A stretch of DNA of 17,058 nt from Irpex lacteus (GCA_001986395.2 MQVO02000182.1:1-17058), one strand, 5' to 3'; counted from the first letter of the stretch, positions 1 to 6,276 are shown. Notes: generated by a model not told the origin, from the letters alone. Numbers and translations: made by a program.

Positions 1-100
1 ACATTAAGGTCCCTTTTTTTTATTTTTTTTTATTAAAATAAAATTAAATTTTAATTAAAGTATTCTTTTTATTTTTTTAATAAAATAAATATTGTATTAC

Positions 101-373
101 TCTTAATTTAGCTTTAGTTTCTTAACTATGTTTCTTCCCTAAACAGCATCTCTCAATTTAATCTTAGTTTTCTTCTGTATGTTTATATGTTTTACCGAAT
201 GCTGCCTCTCTTAATTTAGCTTTGGTTTCATCTTAACGATTAATAGCTATTTCTCTCTAATTTTCTCCATAGATTCAAAGAGTATTGTTTATAACCAAAA
301 AGTGAACCCGCTACTTGTAAAATATTATACTCTGGCTTTAAAAAGGTCTATATAATATTGTTCTCTTTCTATT
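101..373 (-). pseudogene. decayed GIY-YIG homing endonuclease with NUMOD3 repeats
   Basis: Read on the minus strand, the segment begins with REQYYIDLFKA at about 373-340, the conserved stretch in the second half of GIY-YIG nuclease domains. A degraded version of the usual 'AGS.LGY' motif follows. Towards 101 there are at least two NUMOD3-type helical DNA-binding repeats, readable as ETKAKLREAAFGKTYKHTEE and a second ETKAKLR. Several stops and frameshifts interrupt it, and the N-terminal GIY and YIG motifs are not visible. Intact relatives are encoded in mitochondrial group I introns and cut intronless alleles to spread the intron. No intron core is recognised next to it, so this is a stranded remnant. 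Family assignment is fairly sure; inactivity is clear from the breaks. Confidence 0.7.
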
Positions 374-706
374 AACTTATTAAAATAAAATTAAATAAAA
401 ATCTCCTGTGTAATTTATTTATTAAATATCTTCTTAAGTTTTAGTTAGAATTAATTATAATTCCCTCCTCTCATCTGAAGATAAATAACTATTTAAATTA
501 GTTAATATTTTATTTTTAAATAAAAGTAGTAAAATAAATTAGATTCTTTCTTAGCTCCCTTTTTATTTCTTTAATCTTACTCATCCCCCACATTGTCGGA
601 GTTAAAATTATTAATTGTAGGAGTGTGCGAATTCAATAAATATTTATATTCTTATTTATTCTTTTTCTTTCTTTAGTTAAATAAAGTAGTTGTCCCCGCC
701 TTTTGT
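374..706. other. AT-rich spacer with a degraded protein-like repeat
   Basis: No intact gene is seen. Near 540-590 the minus strand reads MSKIKEIKRELRKN, which resembles the KAKDQRE segments at 2106-2228 (plus) and 2400-2430 (minus), so this may be another copy of the same unidentified sequence. At 628-645 a GTGCGAATTCAATAAAT-like stretch recurs in variant form near 2554. A copy of the AT-rich repeat found at 31-61 and 2239-2269 lies at about 377-400. Confidence 0.4.
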
Positions 707-901
707 TTATTTAGGAATAGAGAATGATTTACAAAGTTTTCTAAGAGACATTGGAAGTAATAAGAAACTATCTTTAAATACTAAATTGATTCCATTATCT
801 TTAACTTTTCTAGCTACTTTGCTAAATTTACCTTCAGATTTTTCAACCTCCAACTGTCTTTGTTTATCAACATTATTTATATTATTACTATTAGAATCTT
901 T
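707..901 (-). pseudogene. dpo: fragment of linear-plasmid-type family B DNA polymerase
   Basis: The minus strand is open for 64 codons without an ATG. Its C-terminal half reads FKDSFLLLPMSLRKLCKSFS, which matches the 'FKDS..LLP.SL..L...F' motif of protein-primed family B DNA polymerases of fungal mitochondrial linear plasmids (end of the exonuclease domain). It is preceded by a lysine- and glutamate-rich stretch and an Asn-rich start. It ends in TAA just where the polymerase domain should begin, so none of the polymerase catalytic motifs is present. It lies directly downstream of the nad5 fragment on the same strand, as if plasmid DNA had integrated at, or recombined with, the nad5 3' end. 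Such plasmid-derived fragments are common in fungal mitochondrial genomes. The family call is good; the fragment is not functional alone. Confidence 0.72.
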
Positions 902-940
902 TTATTTAAAATTCTAATAATTTAATTTTACCCTCCCTCC

Positions 941-1343
941 TAGATAATCACTCCCTAGACCTGTAAAGATATAACTTACTAGATAACCTGCAGTAAAAGA
1001 CAGAATTGATAGAATAAACATAGGAATACCCTGGGTGCATCATGAGTATGTTCATAATTTGATCGAGTAGCTGAAGGTGTACTAAAGAAGACAAGGAGTA
1101 GCTGAAGGTGTACTAAAGAAGACAAGGAGTAGTAGACGGAATGAGTAAAAAGCTGTTAGACCTGCACTTAGTGTACCTAGCCAGAATACCCATTGTCCAC
1201 TTAGTGTTTATTGACCAGCAGCTAGAAAGAGAAGGGCTTTGAAAAATGCATGCGTTACTAGAGGATAAAGAGCTAAAATTAACTAACAAAAAACTAGTTA
1301 TTTGGGTGTGGAAGCTGCATAACCATTGTCCCAGCTTGAGGGA
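941..1343 (-). pseudogene. nad5: nad5 copy 1, internally deleted and frameshifted
   Basis: NADH dehydrogenase subunit 5 of respiratory complex I. On the minus strand, successive blocks match ND5 in order: a degraded S-L-K-L-G-Q-W stretch near 1340, ALYPLVTHAFFKALLFLAAG at 1271-1212, WVFWLGTLSAGLTAFYSFR at about 1190-1135, FSTPSATRSNYEHTHDAP, and IPMFILSILSFTAGYL down to GLGSDYL at 941. The long stretch normally between LFLAAG and FWLG is deleted, a TAA lies at the junction, and a 31-bp tandem duplication (1067-1128) shifts the frame. One further single-base shift separates HDAP from GIPMF. Leu and Arg codons are mostly CTN and CGN, unlike cox2. A second, AT-richer nad5 copy covering the same region lies at 9501-10196. 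Identity is secure; loss of function is evident. Confidence 0.85.
1067..1128. repeat. 31-bp perfect tandem duplication inside nad5 copy 1
   Basis: Two exact 31-bp copies (1067-1097 and 1098-1128) begin GTAGCTGAAGGTG and end AAGACAAGGA, and the first four bases recur after the second copy. Because 31 is not a multiple of 3, the duplication breaks the nad5 frame. Confidence 0.95.
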
Positions 1344-1812
1344 TTACATTTACACATTTACTATTAATATTAGCTATAATCACTACTATTCTTACTCTAT
1401 TGAGGTTCGCATCACGCTCACTGTGTAGAACTCATTATCTTTATTTACTTTTCTTTAAGTTATTACTACTCTTTAATTTAAAGATTATTTATTATTTATC
1501 GCTAAACTCCCTTTAAATTCTTTAATAAGAGAATATATTAGAGATAATCGTAGTTTAAATTATTCTTATTATATTAGATAAAATAAGAAGATAATAATAA
1601 TTATTAATAAATTTAAATTAATTAATAAAAGAATTATTTTTCATCATCATTTTCATTATTTATTTATTTATTCTAAAAATATTTATATTTAAAAAAGGGG
1701 GAAGTTATCTCTTACTACTCTATTATTCTCTATTATTTATTATTATCTTATTCTCTTATTTTATTTTATGGGATTCTCCCTCCCCTTCAGGAGAATTATA
1801 TTTATCTCATAA
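1344..1812. other. AT-rich spacer
   Basis: No gene is seen. Around 1405-1433 there is a short GC-richer motif, GAGGTTCGCATCACGCTCA followed by TAGAACTC, which recurs in variant form at 2339-2366 (GAGTTCGCACCCGCTCA then TAGAACTA). The rest is very AT-rich, with T-rich runs and no coding character. Confidence 0.5.
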
Positions 1813-2228
1813 TTAGGGAAAAAGGACAGACAAGCTTCTGAGTCAACAGGATGTGTGCACCGTACTCTTCTTTTAACAGAAAATACAAAAGGAAGAGGTA
1901 TCTAAACTGATAAAAAAATATCTTTAGTGAAAACTACACGAAGTTTTTCATCCTTTGCTCGATTTCCTTTAGAGGATTATGATTATGTTAGCCAGGGTGA
2001 TGGTTATTTTAGTGAAGGTTGTTTAAAAATATGTACAGATAATTTAACTAAGGATGAGGTAAATGGTTAGACCCCTATTCTCCTTTTTTTTTATAAAAAA
2101 AAAGGGCACAAAAGATTTTGTTTGTAGATGATGTGAGTAAAGCTAAAGATCAAAGAGAATACTATTCTCTTAATAAAAAAGATAGTGTTGAGGGACACCC
2201 TCAACATTGACCTTTGATAGAATACTAA
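1813..2228 (+). pseudogene. unidentified coding remnant interrupted by a hairpin
   Basis: From 1813 one plus-strand frame runs to 2070, interrupted by a TAA at 1903-1905 and ended by TAG at 2068-2070. It contains ESTGCVHRTLLLTENTKGRG, then SSFARFPLEDYDYVSQGD and GYFSEGCLKICTDNLTKDEV. A B-type hairpin (2082-2105) follows. A second open stretch from 2106 to 2228, two bases out of phase, reads KILFVDDVSKAKDQREYYSL and ends with TAA; it uses one UGA as Trp. The amino-acid composition looks genuinely coding, but I do not recognise the family. The KAKDQRE segment recurs on the minus strand at 2400-2430 and weakly near 540-590. A plasmid- or intron-derived protein is possible; this is a guess from context only. 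Confidence 0.5.
2082..2105. repeat. B-type hairpin (CC-T9-AT-A9-GG)
   Basis: Perfect 11-bp stem, CCTTTTTTTTT with AAAAAAAAAGG, around an AT centre. It lies between the two parts of the unidentified remnant at 1813-2228 and accompanies a change of frame there. Confidence 0.85.
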
Positions 2229-2768
2229 AGAAAAGAACTTATTAAAATAAAATTAAATTTTAATTAAAGAATCCCGGGATAATTAATTATAACTAGTGCA
2301 GATATTATTATTAATAGTAACTCTTTCTTCTTTTCTCTTGAGTTCGCACCCGCTCATTTATAGAACTAACTCCGATAAATTTATTATTTAATAGATAATT
2401 CTCTCTTTGATCTTTAGCCTTACACATTGTTTATTATTCTTTATCACTACTCATTATTATTTAATTGTGAGAGTTCAAAGACTTTTGTATCTCTCTTATC
2501 TTTTAACTTTACCCATTAGTAATCTTTGGAAAGTTCAAATTATTATTTTAATGAGCGAATGCAATAAATTATAATAAGGGTAAACTTTTATTTTGATCGA
2601 GGGAGCGAGGTTACACAATGGAATTACTCATTATTATTGAAATTACTATTTTCTCTCTTTAGTATTAAATAAATTTATAGTTCTTATTGTTATTACTATT
2701 ATAATCTTTAATATTATTATTATTTTATTTAAAGATGGTACATGCTCACTAATTAAAATTTAATTTAA
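2229..2768. other. AT-rich spacer with dispersed repeats and one protein-like echo
   Basis: No intact gene is seen. It holds an AT repeat at 2239-2269 that also occurs at 31-61, followed by CCCGGGATAATTAATT (similar to the interior of the composite element at 8126-8198), and the TTCGCACCCGCTCA motif near 2342. On the minus strand at about 2430-2400 the frame reads CKAKDQRENYLLNNKF, a diverged copy of the segment encoded on the plus strand at 2106-2228. Confidence 0.45.
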
Positions 2769-2784
2769 TTAAATTTTAATAATA
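2752..2784. repeat. AT-rich palindromic repeat (family D)
   Basis: An ATTAAAATTTAATTTAATT-type sequence is followed by its complement AAATTTTAAT. The same block is found at 8143-8175 inside an A-type hairpin, and in variant or inverse form at 31-61 and 2239-2269. Confidence 0.7.
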
Positions 2785-2846
2785 CCCACAATATATTCTA
2801 GATATTGCTTGTGAATCAGTAAATCATAAAATAAAAATTTATTAAA

Positions 2847-2924
2847 TAGGTTAACTGGCTTAGGTGAGTCAACAACGTAGCTGTTAACGATTGATAGAAT
2901 AGAGTTACTCTTTAGTACTCGCAT
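2847..2924 (-). pseudogene. cob: cob N-terminal fragment
   Basis: The minus strand from 2924 reads MRVLKSNSILSIVNSYVVDS then PKPVNL, the canonical amino terminus of cytochrome b of complex III. After PVNL the expected SYLWNFGSLLG does not follow. The frame runs on to 2769 in an unrelated AT-rich stretch, and it is open upstream to an accidental ATG at 2981. Codons are CGA for Arg and CTA for Leu, matching the internal cob exon on the opposite strand at 5352-5543 and unlike cox2. The break could be an intron boundary or a recombination point; no intron core is recognised beside it. With the other cob piece facing the other way, this is best read as a relic fragment unless trans-splicing can be shown. 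Confidence 0.75.
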
Positions 2925-3088
2925 AGTCTTCGTAAACAAAAAATTAGTCTTATAGTCTTTACCCGTAGGCTTTAATTTCAATTAGCTATTAATGGAAAGG
3001 GTGATACTGAAGGCTTAGCTAGCTGCTTCTACAGAATAAAAAGATATTTAAATTGAGGAGAAAGAATTCTAACTAGTTTTTTGGTACT

Positions 3089-3159
3089 GTCAGTGTAGTT
3101 TAAAGGTAAAACTAAAATTATAAAATATTTAAATGTCAGTTCGATTCTGACCACTAGCT
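3089..3159 (+). tRNA. tRNA-like element, degenerate, isotype unclear
   Basis: It has a perfect T arm (GTCAG-TTCGATT-CTGAC), a D arm built on GTTT/AAAC and a 7-bp acceptor GTCAGTG/CACTAGC with one C-A mismatch and one wobble. The anticodon arm is degenerate: the best pairing is AAAT/ATTT with a loop of 8 nt, so no anticodon can be assigned with confidence. It abuts trnG with no spacer. It could be a decaying tRNA gene, or a tRNA needing an unusual fold. Confidence 0.45.
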
Positions 3160-3232
3160 GATCTTATGAATTTAATGGTAAAATACAGGGCTTGCCAGTT
3201 CTGAAATGCCAGTTCAAGTCTGGCTAAGATTA
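3160..3232 (+). tRNA. trnG: tRNA-Gly with an 8-nt anticodon loop
   Basis: Acceptor GATCTTA/TAAGATT, D arm with AATGGTAA, T arm GCCAG-TTCAAGT-CTGGC, anticodon stem CAGGG/TTCTG. The loop between the anticodon stems is CTTGCCAG, 8 nt instead of 7. Without the extra G it would be CTTCCAG with anticodon UCC, the normal mitochondrial glycine anticodon; as written a GCC reading is possible, also glycine. The extra base may be a pseudogene mutation, a sequencing indel or a genuine variant. Confidence 0.72.
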
Positions 3233-3286
3233 TTAATTTGTTAAATATATTTAAAATAAATAATAAAAAGGTGGATTACCTGTACT

Positions 3287-3517
3287 CTATTCCTTGTTAA
3301 AGAAATTTATTAAAGGGAAAGGTAGTGTCACTGGAGATATTCCTTCTAGAATCTTGAATTCCTCTTCAGTAAGACTGATACCGTGGATAGCTAGTACACT
3401 ATTCAGTACTGTGAGGTCTGTAGGATTCTCACTAGCTAGATGTAAATAAATGAGATAACTAAAGAAATTTATCTTTAATTCTAGATTATTCCTCTTTTTA
3501 AAAACAGAGTATTTAAA
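3287..3517 (-). pseudogene. unidentified minus-strand reading frame without start codon
   Basis: The minus strand is open for 76 codons between TAA at 3520-3518 and TAG at 3289-3287, with no ATG. It contains FFSYLIYLHLASENPTDLTV, NSVLAIHGISLTEEEFKILE and GISPVTLPFPLINFFNKE. Composition and mixed CTA/CTT/AGT codons look like real protein coding of the same codon class as the cob and nad4L fragments. I do not recognise the family. An intron-encoded protein fragment is plausible given the neighbours, but not shown. Confidence 0.42.
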
Positions 3518-3679
3518 TTAAACTAAACATCCCTAAAAACACAACTCAAGTGAAAGGGGGAAGATTAAGATACTAAAGAAATAAAATAAATTGAATAAAG
3601 ATAATAATTATAATCGAGAGCTCCTTAAAGAAAAATATAAAAAGTAAATAAGAATAGTCTGATAAATTCTTGAATAAAT

Positions 3680-3727
3680 CCCCAAAAAACTAGGAATTAG
3701 AATTAATTCTAACTAGTTTTTTTGGGG
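3680..3727. repeat. A-type hairpin element, 48 nt
   Basis: The arms CCCCAAAAAACTAG and CTAGTTTTTTTGGGG flank an AT-rich centre (GAATTAGAATTAATTCTAA) that is itself nearly palindromic. It is identical over 48 nt to the copy at 11110-11157. Confidence 0.95.
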
Positions 3728-3796
3728 GAGGGATATTAATAAAATAATATTAAAAGATAAAATATAAGAAATACTCTTATTAATATAAATAGATTT

Positions 3797-3842
3797 AATT
3801 AAATAATAAGTAACTAAAATAATAATTAAATAATTAAATATT
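3797..3842 (+). repeat. 46-bp inverted repeat, left arm
   Basis: Exact reverse complement of 4272-4317. The two arms flank the minus-strand trnF, trnI and atp8 block. Confidence 0.92.
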
Positions 3843-3846
3843 TTTT

Positions 3847-3889
3847 AAATTTAAAAACAAAAAATAAAAAATATAAATAAAAGAATAGG
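3847..3889 (+). repeat. 43-bp direct repeat, copy 1
   Basis: Identical to 4388-4430, beginning AAATTTAAAAACAAAAAAT and ending AAAAGAATAGG. Its end overlaps the trnF 3' boundary. Confidence 0.92.
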
Positions 3890-3962
3890 GTCCCCAAAAA
3901 GACTTGAACTTTTATCAATAAAGCTTCAATTTATTGCTCTAACCAAATTAAGCTATGGGAAC
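3889..3962 (-). tRNA. trnF: tRNA-Phe (GAA)
   Basis: On the minus strand: acceptor GTTCCCA/TGGGGAC, D arm GCTT...GAGC, anticodon stem ATAAA/TTTAT with loop TTGAAGC (anticodon GAA), T arm AAAAG-TTCAAGT-CTTTT. All four arms pair well. It lies two bases from trnI on the same strand and inside the inverted-repeat-bounded block. Confidence 0.93.
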
Positions 3963-3964
3963 TT

Positions 3965-4037
3965 TAAGTCTAAGATGGATCGAACATCTATTGCCTCCTT
4001 ATCAAGGAGATATTTTAAACCATTAAATAATAGACTT
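3965..4037 (-). tRNA. trnI: tRNA-Ile (GAU)
   Basis: On the minus strand: acceptor AAGTCTA/TAGACTT, anticodon stem TCTCC/GGAGG with loop TTGATAA (anticodon GAU), T arm AGATG-TTCGATC-CATCT, discriminator A. It lies seven bases downstream of the atp8 stop and immediately upstream of trnF on the same strand. Confidence 0.93.
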
Positions 4038-4044
4038 ATTTATA

Positions 4045-4182
4045 TTATAATTTAGTTATTAATAATCTCACGATTTGTAACTGTAAAAGATATGGTAAAA
4101 TTACTCATGAAACTAATACTAATAAGGCGAATAAGATTATATAACCGTAAAATAATTGATTTAAAAAGAAAAATGGTATTAA
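4045..4182 (-). CDS. atp8: atp8-like frame lacking its first codons
   Basis: ATP synthase subunit 8, a short membrane protein of the Fo sector. The minus-strand frame reads LIPFFFLNQLFYGYIILFAL then LVLVSWVILPYLLQLQ and ends IVRLLITKL-stop at 4045, a close match in length and pattern to fungal ATP8 (usual start MPQLIPF). Trp in VSW is encoded by UGA, supporting code 4. There is no ATG: where Met-Pro-Gln should be, the DNA reads TTTGGGGGA, which resembles the outer end of an A-type hairpin arm. So either the start was destroyed, or a non-AUG start is used. It is followed by trnI and trnF on the same strand. The 5' part (LIPFFF) is repeated in broken form near 6137-6154. Identity is likely; whether it is functional is open. 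Confidence 0.72.
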
Positions 4183-4271
4183 TCCCCCAAATTTATTATA
4201 AATTTAATTTAATTAAAAGTTATTTATCCCTTAATATAAGGAATAGATTTATAGAACTTTAAAATTTTATA

Positions 4272-4317
4272 AATATTTAATTATTTAATTATTATTTTAG
4301 TTACTTATTATTTAATT
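4272..4317 (-). repeat. 46-bp inverted repeat, right arm
   Basis: Exact reverse complement of 3797-3842; see the left arm. Confidence 0.92.
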
Positions 4318-4606
4318 ATTTTTATATATCTAAATAAAAAAAGTATTTAATTATATAAGAGAGTATAAATTTTATTTTCTTAAACATAAATTTAAAAACA
4401 AAAAATAAAAAATATAAATAAAAGAATAGGGGAGGGAGAATCTTTAAATTTATTTAGAGATTATTCCTTCTCTATTGGATTAAGTTTATATGTATAATAT
4501 TATAGAGAATTATAAAAAGAAAAATTTTTACAATAAAAGTAAACCTAGTCCTCCCCCTCCTTTTTAATTTAACTAAATAAAATTAATATTGGAGGGATAT
4601 TTTAAA
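4318..4606. other. AT-rich spacer
   Basis: No gene is seen. It contains the second 43-bp direct repeat and, at 4548-4568, a 21-bp sequence beginning GTCCTCCCCCTCCTTTTTA that recurs exactly at 5635-5655. Confidence 0.6.
4388..4430 (+). repeat. 43-bp direct repeat, copy 2
   Basis: Identical to 3847-3889. Together with the inverted repeat it brackets the atp8-trnI-trnF block, with one copy just inside the left arm and one outside the right arm. Confidence 0.92.
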
Positions 4607-4693
4607 TTTTGGTTATATCTTATTATCCTTAACCGTAAGAATCTACTTATGCTTCTTATTAGCATTGAACTTATGCTTCTAGCTGTCGAGTTG
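4607..4693 (+). pseudogene. nad4L: nad4L fragment
   Basis: The frame reads ILNRKNLLMLLISIELMLLA then VEL, the diagnostic first and second transmembrane part of NADH dehydrogenase subunit 4L of complex I. The amino terminus before ILNRKN is weak (F-W-L-Y-L-I), and the protein stops matching after VEL, where the frame enters unrelated sequence leading into a LAGLIDADG reading frame. The second half, with the conserved AESA motif, is absent. Codons are CTT, CTA and CGT, like the cob fragments. The break after VEL may be an intron insertion point or a recombination joint. No complete nad4L is present in this window. Confidence 0.75.
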
Positions 4694-4742
4694 AAATTAC
4701 ACCTATTCCATTTAGTGAACATTCCTGCAATGCCTACCACAA

Positions 4743-5330
4743 ATGTGTACATTCACTATTGATAGAGCAGCTCCAGTAATTAGTAGTACACTAAACCGAA
4801 ACACTAGCGTTATCACTATTTCAATTATTAATATTGATGCGCTATACGACTATCTAATGCCTTTTTTCCTTTCTATGCCATTCCAAACTCGAAAGGGTGT
4901 TGATTTCTCTCTATGGTGTCTAGCTCTGTATATGTACAAGTGGGGTTATGCTTATCTAATTCAAGGTCGTAAGCTCCTTGTACTAATTAGTAAGTATATC
5001 AACTCAGGACGTTATACCAACAGTAATGTTACTGGAATTGCACCAGAATCAGACACTATTTCAGAGGTACTGAATTATGAAGTGCCTGTGGAACGTACTC
5101 CTGAAATGAATCAACTCGAATACGCAAAGGCTATTGCTCGAACTGTTACATCACGTTCTATTTATATTTATGATAATGGTGTACTAGTTAACACTACTCC
5201 ATATACCAACTATGGAGACGCTCAAGAGGCTATTGGCCTATCTCGTACTTCTCGTGCTGTTTCTCGTAACATTGACACAGGGAAGGCTTACCTAGGCCGA
5301 TACAGCTTCTATTCTACACTGCAAAACTAA
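4743..5330 (+). CDS. C-terminal part of a LAGLIDADG homing endonuclease with NUMOD1-like tail
   Basis: 195 codons from an internal ATG. Residues 29-92 (IDALYDYLMPFFLSMPFQTR, then KGVDF..W..AL...K.GY and ISKYINSGRYTN) match the C-terminal LAGLIDADG_1-type lobe end of mitochondrial intron endonucleases. Residues 138-192 (RSIYIYDNGVLVNTTPYTNY then DAQEAIGLSRTSRAVSRNID and TGKAYLGRYSFYS) form a NUMOD1-like DNA-binding tail. The two LAGLIDADG helices themselves are upstream and missing, so no catalytic acid is present. The ORF ends 21 bases before a cob exon, the arrangement expected for an intron-encoded protein at the 3' end of a cob intron. The ORF itself has no internal stop. Arg is almost all CGN, unlike cox2. 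It is probably a truncated relic, expressed if at all as an inactive fragment. Confidence 0.72.
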   Translation: MCTFTIDRAAPVISSTLNRNTSVITISIINIDALYDYLMPFFLSMPFQTRKGVDFSLWCLALYMYKWGYAYLIQGRKLLVLISKYINSGRYTNSNVTGIAPESDTISEVLNYEVPVERTPEMNQLEYAKAIARTVTSRSIYIYDNGVLVNTTPYTNYGDAQEAIGLSRTSRAVSRNIDTGKAYLGRYSFYSTLQN

Positions 5331-5351
5331 CGAGTTATTATAACACCTGCG

Positions 5352-5543
5352 ATTATGCGAGACGTAAACTACGGATGGTTGATTCGATACATCCACGCTA
5401 ATGTAGCTTCATTCTTCTTCATCTTTGTATACCTACACATCGCTCGAGGTCTATACTACGGATCATACAAGGCTCCACGGATTCTACCATGGTCTATTGG
5501 TGTAATCATCCTTGTTCTTATGATGGCTATTGCTTTCCTTGGA
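5352..5543 (+). pseudogene. cob: internal cob exon
   Basis: Cytochrome b segment reading [20 protein letters not shown], then [20 protein letters not shown] and [24 protein letters not shown], covering the haem-ligand helix region (R-Y-I-H-A-N and Y-L-H-I-A-R-G). It ends at GGA followed by TAA, exactly before the Tyr of the usual AFLGYVLPWGQMS, a position expected for an exon-intron junction. None of the seven Leu codons is TTA and none of the four Arg codons is AGA. A group I core lies downstream (about 5750-5885), but no following cob exon is present in the window. The upstream neighbour is the LAGLIDADG ORF. It could be one exon of a heavily intron-split cob, or a co-converted exon fragment carried with introns; the cob start lies on the opposite strand. 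Confidence 0.85.
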
Positions 5544-5546
5544 TAA

Positions 5547-5890
5547 ACATAATGTCCATATATTCCGGGAATATTTCGTAGAGATCAAAAGAGATTATAC
5601 GAAACCTATATCTGTCCCTGCTTCCTTTTTTTTTGTCCTCCCCCTCCTTTTTAATAAAAAAAAGATTAATAAAAATATATTTTTATATGCTCTTCCTACA
5701 AATATAAATAAAATTATCTCAGGAGATAGGCAGTAACATTCTATGGTAAATGTTAAGAATATCTGTGGTATTTTACACAGTTCAATGTCTATTGTTATGG
5801 AATCTTCAGAGACTGGTTACGCTATAATCTAATTTAAATTTAAGTTAATGGTCAGCCTCTTCAGTTGAAAGAGATAGTTATACTCCCCTT
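5547..5890 (+). ncRNA. probable group I intron core remnant downstream of the cob exon
   Basis: A CTTCAGAGACTGG sequence at 5803-5816 resembles the conserved R element (P7 5' strand) and TGAAAGAGATAGTTAT at 5866-5881 resembles the S element of fungal group I introns. Spacing and position after a cob exon fit, but no full secondary structure was drawn. Runs of CTTCC/CTCC and poly-T at 5620-5670 suggest later insertion of B-type sequence. Confidence 0.45.
5635..5664. repeat. B-like T/A hairpin with shared 21-bp sequence
   Basis: It contains the same 21 bases as 4548-4568 (through CTCCTTTTTAAT), followed here by an A-run, giving an imperfect B-type hairpin. Confidence 0.6.
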
Positions 5891-6228
5891 TACCCTTCCC
5901 TTTATCCTTTTTTTATATATAAAATAAAACAAATTATTTCTTTTTATTATTCTTATATCTCCTCTATAAATAAATTTAATTTATCTCTTTTGTACCAACT
6001 CATTTGAATTTATTATGCAATACTAATCCCTGATTTCTAGTTTCCGATTATTGGTTAGAGTATCAATTGTTTACATGTCAGGTCCTCTCCCCTAAATAAT
6101 TTATCTTACTTTTTATTTAAAATAAAATTAAAAGAAAAGAAAAATGGTATTAATTTTAAATAGTTCTCCCAAAAAAACTTTTATTTAATTTATTTTATAT
6201 TAATCTTTTACTAATTCCATACGCTTAA
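5891..6228. other. spacer with a broken atp8 5' copy
   Basis: The AAGAAAAATGGTATTAAT block at 6137-6154 is identical to 4166-4183, the atp8 5' coding region on the minus strand; here the frame stops at once. T-rich B-like half sites lie at 5885-5910. No other gene is seen; GATTATTGGTTAGAGT near 6046 resembles a tRNA D arm, but no tRNA folds around it. Confidence 0.45.
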
Positions 6229-6275
6229 CCCAAAAAACTAGGAATTAGAAATAATTCTAACTAGTTTTTTTGGGG
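6229..6275. repeat. A-type hairpin element, 47 nt
   Basis: Arms CCCAAAAAACTAG and CTAGTTTTTTTGGGG. It abuts the truncated atp6 3' end, whose first recognisable codon begins two bases later. Confidence 0.93.
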
Positions 6276-6276
6276 A

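Larger units (their letters stand above)
3518..3888. other. AT-rich spacer with hairpin and repeat arms
   Basis: It holds the A-type hairpin at 3680-3727, the left arm of the 46-bp inverted repeat (3797-3842) and the left copy of a 43-bp direct repeat (3847-3889). No gene is seen. Confidence 0.6.

Noticed and set aside
690..917. Plus-strand ORF of 75 codons
   Set aside because: It is the antisense of the plasmid DNA polymerase fragment on the minus strand, whose motif is convincing.
1246..1428. Plus-strand ORF of 60 codons
   Set aside because: It overlaps the nad5 copy 1 blocks on the opposite strand and shows no protein-like features.
2925..2981. N-terminal extension of the cob fragment from the ATG at 2981
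   Set aside because: The canonical cytochrome b start is the internal Met at 2924; the upstream residues do not resemble any cob.
5530..5736. Plus-strand ORF of 68 codons after the cob exon
   Set aside because: It starts inside the cob exon in another frame and runs through poly-T/poly-A hairpin sequence and the probable intron; no motif.
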